Source of the DNA: Actinomycetes bacterium
Lineage (GTDB): Bacteria; Actinomycetota; Actinomycetes; Actinomycetales; Dermatophilaceae
Assembly: GCA_029552065.1 (NCBI GenBank)
Contig: JAKPEG010000117.1
Coordinates: forward strand, 1-64,000
DNA length: 64,000 nucleotides
Reading direction: 5' to 3'
The position numbers and the translations under genes are program-made. Below, in pieces: positions 53,405 through 63,079 of the stretch. Under the pieces are notes generated by a model. That model saw only the letters and a program-made list of their open reading frames with translations, had not been told where the DNA came from and did no database searches. Position 1 is the first letter of the stretch. Every line of letters begins with the position of its first letter.

Positions 53405-54127
53405 ATGAGCCGCACGACACCGGCGCGCCCACGGGGTCTGCCACCTCGGCGCCTGGCCGATCCCATCGTCAAGGCCCTCGTCGAACTGCTCGTCGATGGG
53501 GGGCTCGGCCCCGGTGAATTGCTTCCGGTCGAACCCGAATTGGGCGAGGCCTACGGAGTCAGCCGGACGGTCGTGCGCGAGGCGATCAAGACGATGGAGG
53601 CGCTGCGGATGGTCAGCGTGCACCAGGGGCGCGGCACGGCCGCCCGACCGGTCGAGGACTGGGACCTGGCCCACCCTGTCGTCCTGTCCGCACTCCTTCG
53701 CCATGACGATGGGCTGGCCGTTGTCGAGGATCTCGTCGCGGTACGCGCCACGCTCGAAGGCGAGCTGGCGGCCACCGCGGCCCAGCGGGCCACCCCCGCC
53801 CATCGGCTGCGCCTGCTCGACCGCCTCGCGGACCTCCACGCCGCACTGCCCGATCCGGACACGTATGCCGCCGCGGACCTCGCCTTCCACGACGTGATCC
53901 TGTCCGCCTCGGGCAATCGCCTGGGACGGACCATCGTGCACAACCTCAACATCGAGGCCTATCGGAGCGCGCGCTACCTCGGCCAGCCGGATGCCGCGCA
54001 CGTGGCGCTCACCCACGCCGAGCACGAGCGCATTCACGGCGCGGTCTTCGCGGGGGATCCCGCGGGCGCGCGCGAGGCCATGACCGCACACATCCACCAG
54101 TCGTGGGAGCGTCGACGCCCGCGCTGA
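53405..54127 (+). CDS. GntR/FadR (FCD) transcriptional regulator
   Basis: GGLGPGELLPVEPELGEAYGVSRTVVREAIKTMEALRMVSVHQGRGT. Confidence 0.93.
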   Translation: MSRTTPARPRGLPPRRLADPIVKALVELLVDGGLGPGELLPVEPELGEAYGVSRTVVREAIKTMEALRMVSVHQGRGTAARPVEDWDLAHPVVLSALLRHDDGLAVVEDLVAVRATLEGELAATAAQRATPAHRLRLLDRLADLHAALPDPDTYAAADLAFHDVILSASGNRLGRTIVHNLNIEAYRSARYLGQPDAAHVALTHAEHERIHGAVFAGDPAGAREAMTAHIHQSWERRRPR

Positions 54128-54177
54128 GCAGACTCCCCAGCATCCTGGCCGAACGACGATCCACACAGTGTCGGGCT

Positions 54178-54191
54178 ACTTGCATACAAGT
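54178..54191. promoter_or_regulatory. candidate GntR operator upstream of the fucosidase
   Basis: ACTTGCATACAAGT, near-perfect palindrome (CTTG-n4-CAAG core). Confidence 0.55.
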
Positions 54192-54346
54192 ATGGAAGAT
54201 GTCATGCTTTGACGAGCCCCGAACGGCCCCGCGGTGGATCCCCGCCCGACGACCGCCCCGACCTCGACCAGGCGCGCCCCGGCGCATGGCCACGCCCAGC
54301 GGGATCGACCGGGGCCACCCCTGCTCTCCTGCCGATCGAGGTGCCC

Positions 54347-56707
54347 ATGACCACCGTCCCGCCCAACCGGCGCCTGGTCTTCGACCATCCCGCAGCCAAC
54401 GTCAACGAGGCACTGCCCGTGGGCAACGGCCGGCTCGGGGCCATGGTCTACGGAGGCGTCCAGGCGGATCGGCTCAGCCTCAACGACGACCGGCTCTGGG
54501 CAGGCGGCACCCCGCCCGCGCCGCACGCGGACGGCCCGGACAGCCTCGCCCGGGCCCGTGACCTCTTCCGGCGCGGCGAGCGTCGCGCGGCTCAGACCCT
54601 GCTCGAGGAACGGTTCACCACACCCTTCAACGAGCCCTATCAGCCCGCCGGGACGCTGCAGTTCCAGTGGGACCGGAGCGGGGACTACGACGACTACGAG
54701 CGCGAATTGGACCTCACTCACGCGATCGTTCGGACCCGGTCCACGGCTGCCGGGCACACGACCCGCGGGGAGTACTTCGTCAGCGCTCCGGCGCAGGTCG
54801 TCGCCGCGCGGTTCACCGCGGACTCGGGCACCCTGCCGGGCCTGCGCCTTCGGCTCGAATCGCTCCTCCGGCATCGGGTGACGGCCCTCGGAGCGGACCT
54901 GGACCTCCAGGGACGCGCGCCGATCCACGTGCGCTGGGACGGCATCGACGACCTCGCCACCCCGGACAACGCCATCACCTATGACGAGGACCTCCCGCGG
55001 CACTTCGCGATCCGCGTGCGAGTCACCGACACCGACGGGACCGTGGGCGTCGTCGACGACGGGCTCGTCGTGCGCGATGCGACGCGCATCGTCGTCCTCG
55101 TCGCGTTGGCAACCGACGCGCGCGGGCCGGACCCGACGGCAGCGGCCCGGGCAGACCTCGACGCGGCGCAGGTGACCGCCTTCGATGCCCTGCGCGCCGC
55201 GCACACCGCGGACCATCGCGCCCTCTTCGATCGGCTCTCCCTGCGCCTGCCTGCTCCCGCCGACGCCGCGGCGACGACCGATCGGCGTCTGGCGGACCAC
55301 CACGCGCGCCGCGTCGACCCCGATCTCATGGGGCTCGTGGCGGACTACGGGCGCTACCTGCTCATCGCCTCGAGTCGCCCCGGGTCGCTCCCGGCGAATC
55401 TGCAGGGCGTGTGGAACGAGAGCCTCACTCCGCCGTGGTGGGACAACTACACCCTGAACATCAACCTGCAGATGAACTACTGGCCGGCCCACCGCACGGG
55501 GCTGCACGAGTGCGCCGAGCCGCTGGCCGACTTCATCGCCGCCCTCGCCGCGGCCGGCGCTGCCACGGCTGCGGTCCAGTACGGCGCCCGTGGCTGGGTG
55601 GCCAACCACCAGACCGACATCCGGCTGCAGACCACGCCCGTCGGCTTCCTCGCCCAGGGCATCCCGACGAATGCCGCGAAGTGGGCCCTGTGGCCGTTCG
55701 GCGGCGCGTGGCTATGCCTGCACCTCTACGAGCAGGGCCTCTACGACGGCGATCTCGATGCCCTGCAACGCCACCTGCCGATCATGCAAGGCGCCGCTCT
55801 GTTCCTCCTCGACTGGCTCATCGACGACCCGGATGATCCGAGGCTGCTCGCGACGATCCCCTCGACCTCGCCGGAGAACACCTACGTCTTCGGCGGCCAG
55901 ACGATCGCGATCTCCAAGAGTTCGACGATGGACATCGCCATCACCCGGGCCCTGTGGGAAGCCTGCGTGGCGGCCTCCGCCCTGCTCACCGCCACCGGCC
56001 GGCCCGGCGCCGATCCGGCCTTCCTCGCCGAGGTCGCCGCCGCCCTGCCCCGGCTGCCGGGCACCCCCGTTTCCACGGACGGACGCATTCTCGAGTTCGA
56101 CGCCGACTGGCCCGAGGGCGAGGCGCCGCACCGCCACATCTCCCACCTGTTCGACCTCTGCCCGGGTGAGGCGATCACCGTGGATGCCACCCCCGAGCTG
56201 GCGGTCGCGGCCAGCCGCGCGCTGGACTACCGCGGCGACGAGGGAGTCGGTTGGTCCCTCGCCTGGAAGGCTCGCTGTTGGGCGCGACTGCACGATGCCG
56301 AGCGCTCGATGGCGTTGCTGCACAACCTGTTCAGCCCGGTGCCCTCGACCGTCCTCGAATGGGCCGACGAAGGAGGCGGGACCTACCCGAACCTGCTCAT
56401 GTGCTGCCCGCCGTTCATGATCGACGCGAACCTCGGTTACACGGCCGCCTTGTTGGAGCTCTTCGTGCAGGACCATGCAGGCCTCATCGACCTCCTGCCG
56501 GCCTGTCCCACCGACCTCGATCGAGGGGATCTCGACGGGCTTCGGCTGCGCGGCGGCCTCATCCTGGACCTGTCCTGGAGCGACGGCCGGGTCACCCGTG
56601 CCCGGCTCGCGAGCCCGGTGGCACAGGAGCGTCGCATCCGCGTCAACGGCACCGTCCACGAAGTCGCGCTCGCCGCAGGGGATACCGACCTGAGCACCAT
56701 TCTCTGA
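54347..56707 (+). CDS. GH95-family alpha-L-fucosidase-like glycoside hydrolase, no signal peptide
   Basis: NVNEALPVGNGRLGAMVYGGVQADRLSLNDDRLWAGG; LPANLQGVWNESLTPPWWDNYTLNINLQMNYWPA; HRHISHLFDLCPG. Confidence 0.93.
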   Translation: MTTVPPNRRLVFDHPAANVNEALPVGNGRLGAMVYGGVQADRLSLNDDRLWAGGTPPAPHADGPDSLARARDLFRRGERRAAQTLLEERFTTPFNEPYQPAGTLQFQWDRSGDYDDYERELDLTHAIVRTRSTAAGHTTRGEYFVSAPAQVVAARFTADSGTLPGLRLRLESLLRHRVTALGADLDLQGRAPIHVRWDGIDDLATPDNAITYDEDLPRHFAIRVRVTDTDGTVGVVDDGLVVRDATRIVVLVALATDARGPDPTAAARADLDAAQVTAFDALRAAHTADHRALFDRLSLRLPAPADAAATTDRRLADHHARRVDPDLMGLVADYGRYLLIASSRPGSLPANLQGVWNESLTPPWWDNYTLNINLQMNYWPAHRTGLHECAEPLADFIAALAAAGAATAAVQYGARGWVANHQTDIRLQTTPVGFLAQGIPTNAAKWALWPFGGAWLCLHLYEQGLYDGDLDALQRHLPIMQGAALFLLDWLIDDPDDPRLLATIPSTSPENTYVFGGQTIAISKSSTMDIAITRALWEACVAASALLTATGRPGADPAFLAEVAAALPRLPGTPVSTDGRILEFDADWPEGEAPHRHISHLFDLCPGEAITVDATPELAVAASRALDYRGDEGVGWSLAWKARCWARLHDAERSMALLHNLFSPVPSTVLEWADEGGGTYPNLLMCCPPFMIDANLGYTAALLELFVQDHAGLIDLLPACPTDLDRGDLDGLRLRGGLILDLSWSDGRVTRARLASPVAQERRIRVNGTVHEVALAAGDTDLSTIL

Positions 56708-56744
56708 CCCGTATGCCGCGTGCTGCCGCACGCGGCATACGGGT
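56707..56744. terminator. 16-bp perfect-stem, 6-nt-loop hairpin from two inverted GTATGCCG copies, between convergent genes
   Basis: ACCCGTATGCCGCGTG-CTGCCG-CACGCGGCATACGGGT; starts at the last base of the fucosidase stop codon. Confidence 0.88.
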
Positions 56745-56768
56745 GGAACTCGGCCGAACCGCGAGATC

Positions 56769-57506
56769 TCAGGCAGATCGGGCGGGATCCTGGACGAAGT
56801 CCTCGACGCCGAACAGGTGCACCTGCATCTGTGCCCTGGCCCGGTCCGGGTCGTGGGCCCGCATCGCGGCAAGGATCGCGCGGTGTTCTCGGATGCCCAC
56901 CATCCCGGACTCGGGCTCGACCTCGAGGCGCCAGCGGCGCATCCGCCAGGTTTGGCCCGCGAGGACGTCGAGGAGGGCGACACAGACCGAGTTTCCCGAG
57001 GACCGGGCCACGATCCGGTGAAAGTCCCGGTCGAGCTCGAGGAGGGCGGACAACTGTTCCGTTCCTCCCTCCGAGGCGTTGAGGATCTGCTCAGCGGCGG
57101 TGATGGTGAGCTCGGCCTCGTGCAGCTGCTCGGGGGTGATCCGCAGTGCGGCCGTGGCCGCCGCCTCGCATTCGAGGACGCGGCGGACGGCCAGGAAATC
57201 CAGAGCGTCGTGGAGATCGAGATCGGCGATGAAGGCCATCGGCGCGAAGAGGCGGCGCAGGTCGAGATCCGTGACGAACGTGCCGGAACCCTGACGGGCC
57301 TCGAGCACCCCCATGCTGATGAGCGCCCGAACCCCCTCGCGCAGGGACCCCCGCGAGATCCCCAGCTGCGCTGCGAGGTCGGCCTCGACCGGCAGTCGGT
57401 CACCCGCCCGCAGTCGGCCGTCCAGCACCATCTTGCGGATCTCTTCGACGACGGCGTCGGTCCGCGTCACCTTGCCCACACCTTCCGCGGCGATCCGGTG
57501 CCCCAT
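56769..57506 (-). CDS. GntR/FadR (FCD) transcriptional regulator
   Basis: IRKMVLDGRLRAGDRLPVEADLAAQLGISRGSLREGVRALISMGVLEARQGSGTFV. Confidence 0.93.
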   Translation of the reverse strand: MGHRIAAEGVGKVTRTDAVVEEIRKMVLDGRLRAGDRLPVEADLAAQLGISRGSLREGVRALISMGVLEARQGSGTFVTDLDLRRLFAPMAFIADLDLHDALDFLAVRRVLECEAAATAALRITPEQLHEAELTITAAEQILNASEGGTEQLSALLELDRDFHRIVARSSGNSVCVALLDVLAGQTWRMRRWRLEVEPESGMVGIREHRAILAAMRAHDPDRARAQMQVHLFGVEDFVQDPARSA

Positions 57507-57512
57507 TCCCGG

Positions 57513-58358
57513 CTAGTCCTTCGTTCCACCGGCGGTCACCCCTTTGGCGATCCAGCGCAGACCGACGGTGACGAGCAGGACGGCCGGGAGCGCGAGCAGC
57601 ACCAGCGCAGCGTAGTACTGCGACTGCTGTTGGGGGGTGGCACCGAAGGCGCCGGTAATGAGGCTCACCGCCTGGGCGGATGTCGCCTTCTCGGGGCTGC
57701 GCAGCACGAGGCTGGGGAACAGGTAGTCCTGGAAGGACCACATGATGCTGAGGATGCCTAGGTTCATCAGGGGCGTCCGGATCTGGGGCAGGAAGATGTA
57801 CCGGAACGTCTGGAACACCGAGGCTCGGTCGAGGACCGCGGCCTCGAACATCGTGCCGGGCAGCCCGTCGGCGAAGTTCTTGATGAGCAGCACCCCGAAC
57901 GGCAGCGTGAGGGTCGCCTCGGGGAAGGCCACGGCGGCATACGAATCGAACATCCCCAGCCGACCGGTGATGTAGTAGACGGGGACGAGCAGAGCGGTGG
58001 CGGGGACCGCGAGGAAGACGAGCGCCGCGGTGTAGGCGACGTCCCGGCCGCGCCAGCGCAACCGAGAGAAGGCGTACCCCGACAGCGCGGAACAGACGAC
58101 GACCACCCCGGCATGGATGGCGGCGACGACGGCGCTGTTGACGAAGGTCCGCGGCAGCCACACCCCGGAGATCGGCGCAGTGAGCAGACTCGCGTAGTTG
58201 TCGAAGCCCCCGAAGGCGATGGAAGCACGCACCGCGGTGTAGAGCGGGAACAGCCACCACAGCGCCAGCGCGATGAGGATGATCTGCATGAAGAGCCGGT
58301 CGCGTGGGCGCGAGCCAAGCAATGCCATGGGGCTGCGTTCCGCCCGGGCGGCACTCAT
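57513..58358 (-). CDS. carbohydrate ABC transporter permease (MalG-like)
   Basis: LPFGVLLIKNFADGLPGTMFEAAVLDRASVFQTFRYIFLPQIRTPLM. Confidence 0.93.
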   Translation of the reverse strand: MSAARAERSPMALLGSRPRDRLFMQIILIALALWWLFPLYTAVRASIAFGGFDNYASLLTAPISGVWLPRTFVNSAVVAAIHAGVVVVCSALSGYAFSRLRWRGRDVAYTAALVFLAVPATALLVPVYYITGRLGMFDSYAAVAFPEATLTLPFGVLLIKNFADGLPGTMFEAAVLDRASVFQTFRYIFLPQIRTPLMNLGILSIMWSFQDYLFPSLVLRSPEKATSAQAVSLITGAFGATPQQQSQYYAALVLLALPAVLLVTVGLRWIAKGVTAGGTKD

Positions 58359-59287
58359 CGCTCGCTCCTTCGTTGCACGACGATCTGGATGACGGAGATG
58401 ACCAACGCGATGAGCAGGGTGATCACGGCGGTGGCCGAGGTGTAGCCGATGACCGGCCCGGCCGCGACGGTCTTGCCGTAGAGGTAGGTGCCGGTGATCG
58501 CGGTCGCGCCCGAGGGTCCTCCGCCGGTGGAGAACCACACGACGTCGAAGGCCCGGAAGCTCGAGAGCAGCACTGCGAGGATCACCGTGCGGTGCGTCGT
58601 CTTGAGCAGGGGGAAGAGCATGGTCCGGAAGATTCGCCAGGGGCCGGCGCCGTCCATGATCGCGGACTCGATGACCGACAGGTCGATCGCCTCGACGTCC
58701 GCGTGGTAGTACATGATCGGCAGCCCCACGAGGTAGACCAGCAGGACGCAGACGGCAGCGTATGCCGTGGGCGCCTGACCCAGCCAGTCCTGCCGTAGCG
58801 ACCCGAGGCCCACGGCGCTGAGCGTCTCGTTGAGGGCGCCGTACTGGGTGCCGAGCATCCGGCCGAAGACCGTGGCGAACAGGGCCAGGGGCAGCAGTGA
58901 GGGCAGCAGGAAGATCACGTAGAGCGTGCGCTTGAGGCGAACCCCGACGGCCAGCAGCATCGCGACGATGAAGCCGACCGTGAGCGAGGCGAGAATCGAG
59001 AAGCCCGCGAAGACCAGGTTGTTCAGCAGGGCGCGCATGAACAGCGGGTCCGTGAGCGTGAGGACGTAGTTGTTCCAGCCGACGTCGATGGCGTCGACGA
59101 AGGACAGCGAGACCTGCTTGGTGGACGTTCCGGCGAGGAACCAGAAGCCGTAACCGAAGTACGTCCCATAGAACAGCAGCAGGGGGACGAGGAAGACCAA
59201 GGCGATGAGGCCCTGGCCTCGGCGGCGGGGACGGGCCTGCGGCGGCCGCTGAACAGCGGCCGCCGCAGGCTGAGGGTGCTGGCTCAA
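58355..59287 (-). CDS. carbohydrate ABC transporter permease (MalF-like)
   Basis: DLSVIESAIMDGAGPWRIFRTMLFPLLKTTHRTVI; polytopic; 4-bp overlap with the MalG-like gene. Confidence 0.93.
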   Translation of the reverse strand: MSQHPQPAAAAVQRPPQARPRRRGQGLIALVFLVPLLLFYGTYFGYGFWFLAGTSTKQVSLSFVDAIDVGWNNYVLTLTDPLFMRALLNNLVFAGFSILASLTVGFIVAMLLAVGVRLKRTLYVIFLLPSLLPLALFATVFGRMLGTQYGALNETLSAVGLGSLRQDWLGQAPTAYAAVCVLLVYLVGLPIMYYHADVEAIDLSVIESAIMDGAGPWRIFRTMLFPLLKTTHRTVILAVLLSSFRAFDVVWFSTGGGPSGATAITGTYLYGKTVAAGPVIGYTSATAVITLLIALVISVIQIVVQRRSER

Positions 59288-59294
59288 GTGCGGA

Positions 59295-60665
59295 TCACTT
59301 GGTCAGCGTGTTGTGCGGGTACCGTCCGGACGTCCACTCCTGCTGGAGGTACTTCGCCGCCTCCTCGGGGGTCTGCTCGCCGCGGAGCACCTTGAGGAAG
59401 GTCGGCCCGGAGACGTTGGCGAGGAAGTCCTGCTGGTCGTCGCGGATGGAGCTGGCCTTGGCCGAGACTTCGCCCATCGCCTTGAACCCCTGCTGGGCGG
59501 TCGGGGTGGCCAGGACGGCACCCGAGGGCGTCCAGCCGACCTTGGAGTCGGGGTTGTACTGCAGCGAGGCATTCCACTGGTCGACCCCGGCACCGTAGAC
59601 CATGTAGCTGATGAACTTGGCCGCCTCGGCGACGTGGGTGGAGGACTTGGGGATGCCCAGGCCACCCTCAGCGAGGGCGCGCACCGAGGGGCTCCCACCC
59701 TGCGAGGACAGCGGCGCCGGCACGGCCCCGTAGTCCTTGGCGGTCATCTTGTTGGTTGCCTGGTAGGAGGGCGTCATGACCGACCCGGCCCAGGAGCCGT
59801 TGAAGTAGAAGGCCGCCTTGCCCGAGTTGAAGAGGGCACTGGCGTCGTCGTACTTCAGGCTGAGCACGGAGGTGTCCATGGCTCCGGAGCCGATGAGCTC
59901 CTTGAAGGCCTTGAGGCCGTTGACCACTTCCGGGCTGTCCCACGATGCGGTCCCGTTGATGATCGACTGCGAGAGTCCGGGGGACTTCTGCTCGGCGAAG
60001 CCGAAGTACATCTCCTCCTGCCACCAGCCGTCGCCGGCCATGGCGACGGGGGTGGTCACCTCGGGCTGGGTCGCCTTGATCTTCGCGACCTGCTCGGCCA
60101 GTTCCTTGATCGTCGTGGGCGGCGCCGTGATCCCGGCCTTGGCGAGGATCTCGTTGTTGTAGAAGAGGAACGGGCTGGACACGGCGCCCATCGGCAGACC
60201 GTAGAGCTTGCCGTCGCCGGCCATGAGCTTGGTCTGGTCGAGCATCGAGGAGACCACCGAGGTCTTGTAGTCGCCGTCGAGCTTGTCGGCATACTCGTCG
60301 ACCGGGCGCAGCTGGTCCTTGACGTTCTTCGTCATGGCCGAGACCTGGAAGCCGACGACGTCGAGCGCTTCGCCGCCCTGCAGCTGCAGCGGCAGCTGCT
60401 TCTGGAAGTCCTGGGACTTGAGGATGCGCAGGTTGATCTTGATGTTGGGGTTGGCCTTCTGGAAGGCGTCGATGGCCGGCTGCAGGGTGGCCCCGTCCGG
60501 GAACCACGTCTCGTAGTTCAGGGTCACGGGGCCGTTGCTCGAGGCTGCCTGGGAGGCTGCCGTGGCACCGCCGACGCCTCCGGAGTTCCCGCAGGCCGTC
60601 AGGGCGAGGGATCCCGCTACCAAGGTCGCGCCGAGCAGGGCGACGCGACGTCGTGGTTCGCGCAT
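59295..60665 (-). CDS. extracellular solute-binding lipoprotein (carbohydrate)
   Basis: Lipobox LALTACGNSGG; VTLNYETWFPDGATLQPAIDAFQKANPNIKINLRIL. Confidence 0.94.
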   Translation of the reverse strand: MREPRRRVALLGATLVAGSLALTACGNSGGVGGATAASQAASSNGPVTLNYETWFPDGATLQPAIDAFQKANPNIKINLRILKSQDFQKQLPLQLQGGEALDVVGFQVSAMTKNVKDQLRPVDEYADKLDGDYKTSVVSSMLDQTKLMAGDGKLYGLPMGAVSSPFLFYNNEILAKAGITAPPTTIKELAEQVAKIKATQPEVTTPVAMAGDGWWQEEMYFGFAEQKSPGLSQSIINGTASWDSPEVVNGLKAFKELIGSGAMDTSVLSLKYDDASALFNSGKAAFYFNGSWAGSVMTPSYQATNKMTAKDYGAVPAPLSSQGGSPSVRALAEGGLGIPKSSTHVAEAAKFISYMVYGAGVDQWNASLQYNPDSKVGWTPSGAVLATPTAQQGFKAMGEVSAKASSIRDDQQDFLANVSGPTFLKVLRGEQTPEEAAKYLQQEWTSGRYPHNTLTK

Positions 60666-60889
60666 GAACTTCAACCTTTCGTCAGACGACCTCGCCAGGG
60701 GAGCGGATCGCAGGGTCCATGGTGGAGGCGAAGCGGCGAAAGATCCAGTCAATCATCAGACGTTGTTACCGTTTCGTGATGCATCTGAGCGTGGATCGCC
60801 CGTGAAACCGCTCCAGTTCCGCTCGAAGCGAGTCGAAACACCTGATCAATGTTGGATCGGCACCCAGTGGTAGGCCGGTGGACGAGCGC

Positions 60890-60959
60890 GTGCGGCAGGC
60901 CGCACAACGCCCGGTATGCCGCCCGCGCGGCGCGGCGAACGCGCTCGGCCAGGGCCGAG
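60890..60959 (-). terminator. two short GC hairpins with CAGG loops downstream of the DUF3039 gene, one GTATGCCG between them
   Basis: GTGCGG-CAGG-CCGCAC (60890-60905) and CTCGGC-CAGG-GCCGAG (60944-60959). Confidence 0.4.
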
Positions 60960-61022
60960 GGAGAGCGGCTGCCGGAAGGTCGGCGCCGTGCTGGAGACCG
61001 TGCGGTTTGCTGACGCTGCCGG

Positions 61023-61343
61023 TCAGTCGTCCTCGGGCAGCCACCCGGCGTTGTCGTCCTCGAAGATCGCCTTGCACGTCGGGCAGACGGGGAAGCGCTG
61101 CGGATCGCGGCTGGGCACCCAGACCTTGCCGCAGAGTGCGACGACCGGCGTGCCCATGACCATCGCCTCGGTGATCTTGTCCTTGCGGGCGTAGTGGCTG
61201 AACCGCTCGTGGTCGCCGGGCTCCTGCACCTGTGGCTCGACGGCCGGCGCCTCCCGCTCGAGGACGCTGGTCCTCGTGCCCGGCTCGGAGGGCATCGGCT
61301 GGGGCTCGAACGGGTCGGGCGGCATCGAGGAGGCGCGCGGCAT
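61023..61343 (-). CDS. DUF3039 domain protein
   Basis: HERFSHYARKDKITEAMVMGTPVVALCGKVWVPSRDPQRFPVCPTCKAIFE. Confidence 0.9.
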   Translation of the reverse strand: MPRASSMPPDPFEPQPMPSEPGTRTSVLEREAPAVEPQVQEPGDHERFSHYARKDKITEAMVMGTPVVALCGKVWVPSRDPQRFPVCPTCKAIFEDDNAGWLPEDD

Positions 61344-61358
61344 ACGGTCGAATGTAAC

Positions 61359-62591
61359 TCAGCCGAGGGTGGCCAGGGCGGCGCCGAGGTCCTCGACCAG
61401 GTCGGCGGGGTCCTCGAGGCCCACCGACAGCCGGATCGTGCCGTCGGTGATCCCCACGGCCGCGCGGGCCTCGGGGGTGAGCCGGCGGTGCGTCGTCGTC
61501 GCCGGATGGGTGACGAGGGACTTGGCGTCGCCGAGGTTGTTGGAGATGTCGACGACCGACAGCGCGTTCATCACCCGGAAGGCATCGGCCTTGGCCCCGT
61601 CGATCGCGAAGGTGACGACGGTGCCGCCGCCGAGCATCTGACGCCGGGCCAGCTCGTGCTGCGGGTGGTCGGTGCGCCACGGGTGCAGCACGCGGGTCAC
61701 CCGGGGATGTCCGGCGAGGTATGCCGCGACGGCCAGCGCGTTGTCGTGCTGGCGCTGCACGCGCAGCGACATCGTCTCCAGGCCCTTGAGCATGACCCAG
61801 GCGTTGAACGGCGAGAGCGCGGGTCCGGTGTGCCGCATGAGGTTCTTCACCGGTCCGTCGACGAACTCGGTCGGCCCGAGGATCGCACCCCCGAGCGCGC
61901 GACCCTGGCCGTCGATGTGCTTGGTCGCCGAATAGACGACGATGTCGGCCCCGTGCTCGAGCGGCTTGGAGAAGACCGGGGTCCCGAAGACGTTGTCGAC
62001 GACGACCCGTGCCCCGACCGCGTGCGCCAAGTCGGACACCGCCCGGATGTCGACGAGTTCCTGCATGGGATTGCTCGGGGTCTCGAAGAAGACTGCGGCA
62101 GTGGGACGTTCGAGCGCCGCACGCCACTGGTCGAGGTCGGAGCCGTCGACGAGGACCCGCTCGACACCCCACCGGGGGAGGATCTCGTCCACGATGACGA
62201 AACAGGAACCAAAGAGTGCCCGGGAGGCGACGATCCGGCTGCCGGCCGGGCACAGCGCCGCGAGCGCGACGAAGACGGCCGCCATCCCGGAGGCCGTGCC
62301 GAAGCAGGCGGGCGCGCCCTCGAGCAGGCGCAGCCGCTCCTCGAACATCGCCACCGTCGGATTGCCGTAGCGGCTGTAGATGAACTTGTCGATCTCGTCC
62401 TTGAAGGCGGCCTCCGCCTGCTCGGCGTTGTCGTAGACGAAGCCGGAGGTGAGGAAGAGGGCCTCGGCGGTCTCGTCGAAGCCGCTGCGGGTGAGCCCGC
62501 CGCGCACGGCCTGGGTGTCGGGGCGCCACCCGCCCGGCGTCGGGGCGCTCGGGACGGCGGGCGCCTCGTCCGGGGAAAGGCTGTCGCTCAC
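61359..62591 (-). CDS. metZ: O-succinylhomoserine sulfhydrylase
   Basis: Cys/Met PLP family: IYSRYGNPTVAMFEERLRLLEGAPACFGTASGMAAV; YSATKHIDGQGRALGG. Confidence 0.92.
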   Translation of the reverse strand: MSDSLSPDEAPAVPSAPTPGGWRPDTQAVRGGLTRSGFDETAEALFLTSGFVYDNAEQAEAAFKDEIDKFIYSRYGNPTVAMFEERLRLLEGAPACFGTASGMAAVFVALAALCPAGSRIVASRALFGSCFVIVDEILPRWGVERVLVDGSDLDQWRAALERPTAAVFFETPSNPMQELVDIRAVSDLAHAVGARVVVDNVFGTPVFSKPLEHGADIVVYSATKHIDGQGRALGGAILGPTEFVDGPVKNLMRHTGPALSPFNAWVMLKGLETMSLRVQRQHDNALAVAAYLAGHPRVTRVLHPWRTDHPQHELARRQMLGGGTVVTFAIDGAKADAFRVMNALSVVDISNNLGDAKSLVTHPATTTHRRLTPEARAAVGITDGTIRLSVGLEDPADLVEDLGAALATLG

Positions 62592-63001
62592 GCCTGCCGC
62601 CAGGGCAGCCCGCAGGCCTTCCAGCCGCCGACGCCGCGGTGGTGGGTCGCGTCGAGCTGCCCCTCGAAGCCGTCGGTGATGTTGTATGCCGGACCGAGCC
62701 CGGCCGCCGTCGCCGCGTCGGCCGCGTGCCTGGAGCGCACGCCCGAGCGGCAGAGGAAGTAGATCGGCTGGCCCGGGGCGATCCCCGCCTCGCGTAGCTC
62801 GTCGACGAAGCCGTCGTTGAGCGCGCCCCCCGGCCAGGTCGTCCACTCGGTGAGGACGACCTGCTTGCCGGCCCGGTCGAGATCGGGCACGCCGACATAG
62901 GTCCATTCGGCCTTCGTCCGCACGTCGACGAGCACCGCCTCGGGTTCCGCCTGGACGGCGGAGAAGGCGTCGACGGGGCTCACGTCACCGGCATACGTCA
63001 T
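62588..63001 (-). CDS. rhodanese-like domain protein
   Basis: EAVLVDVRTKAEWTYVGVPDL; YFLCRSGVRSRHAADAATAAG. Confidence 0.93.
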   Translation of the reverse strand: MTYAGDVSPVDAFSAVQAEPEAVLVDVRTKAEWTYVGVPDLDRAGKQVVLTEWTTWPGGALNDGFVDELREAGIAPGQPIYFLCRSGVRSRHAADAATAAGLGPAYNITDGFEGQLDATHHRGVGGWKACGLPWRQA

Positions 63002-63079
63002 GGGCGCAAGGGTAACGAGCGGGTGCCGCGCGTCGGCGCGCCCTTCCATTCCTCGGCCACCCCGGGGGACGATGGCGGG

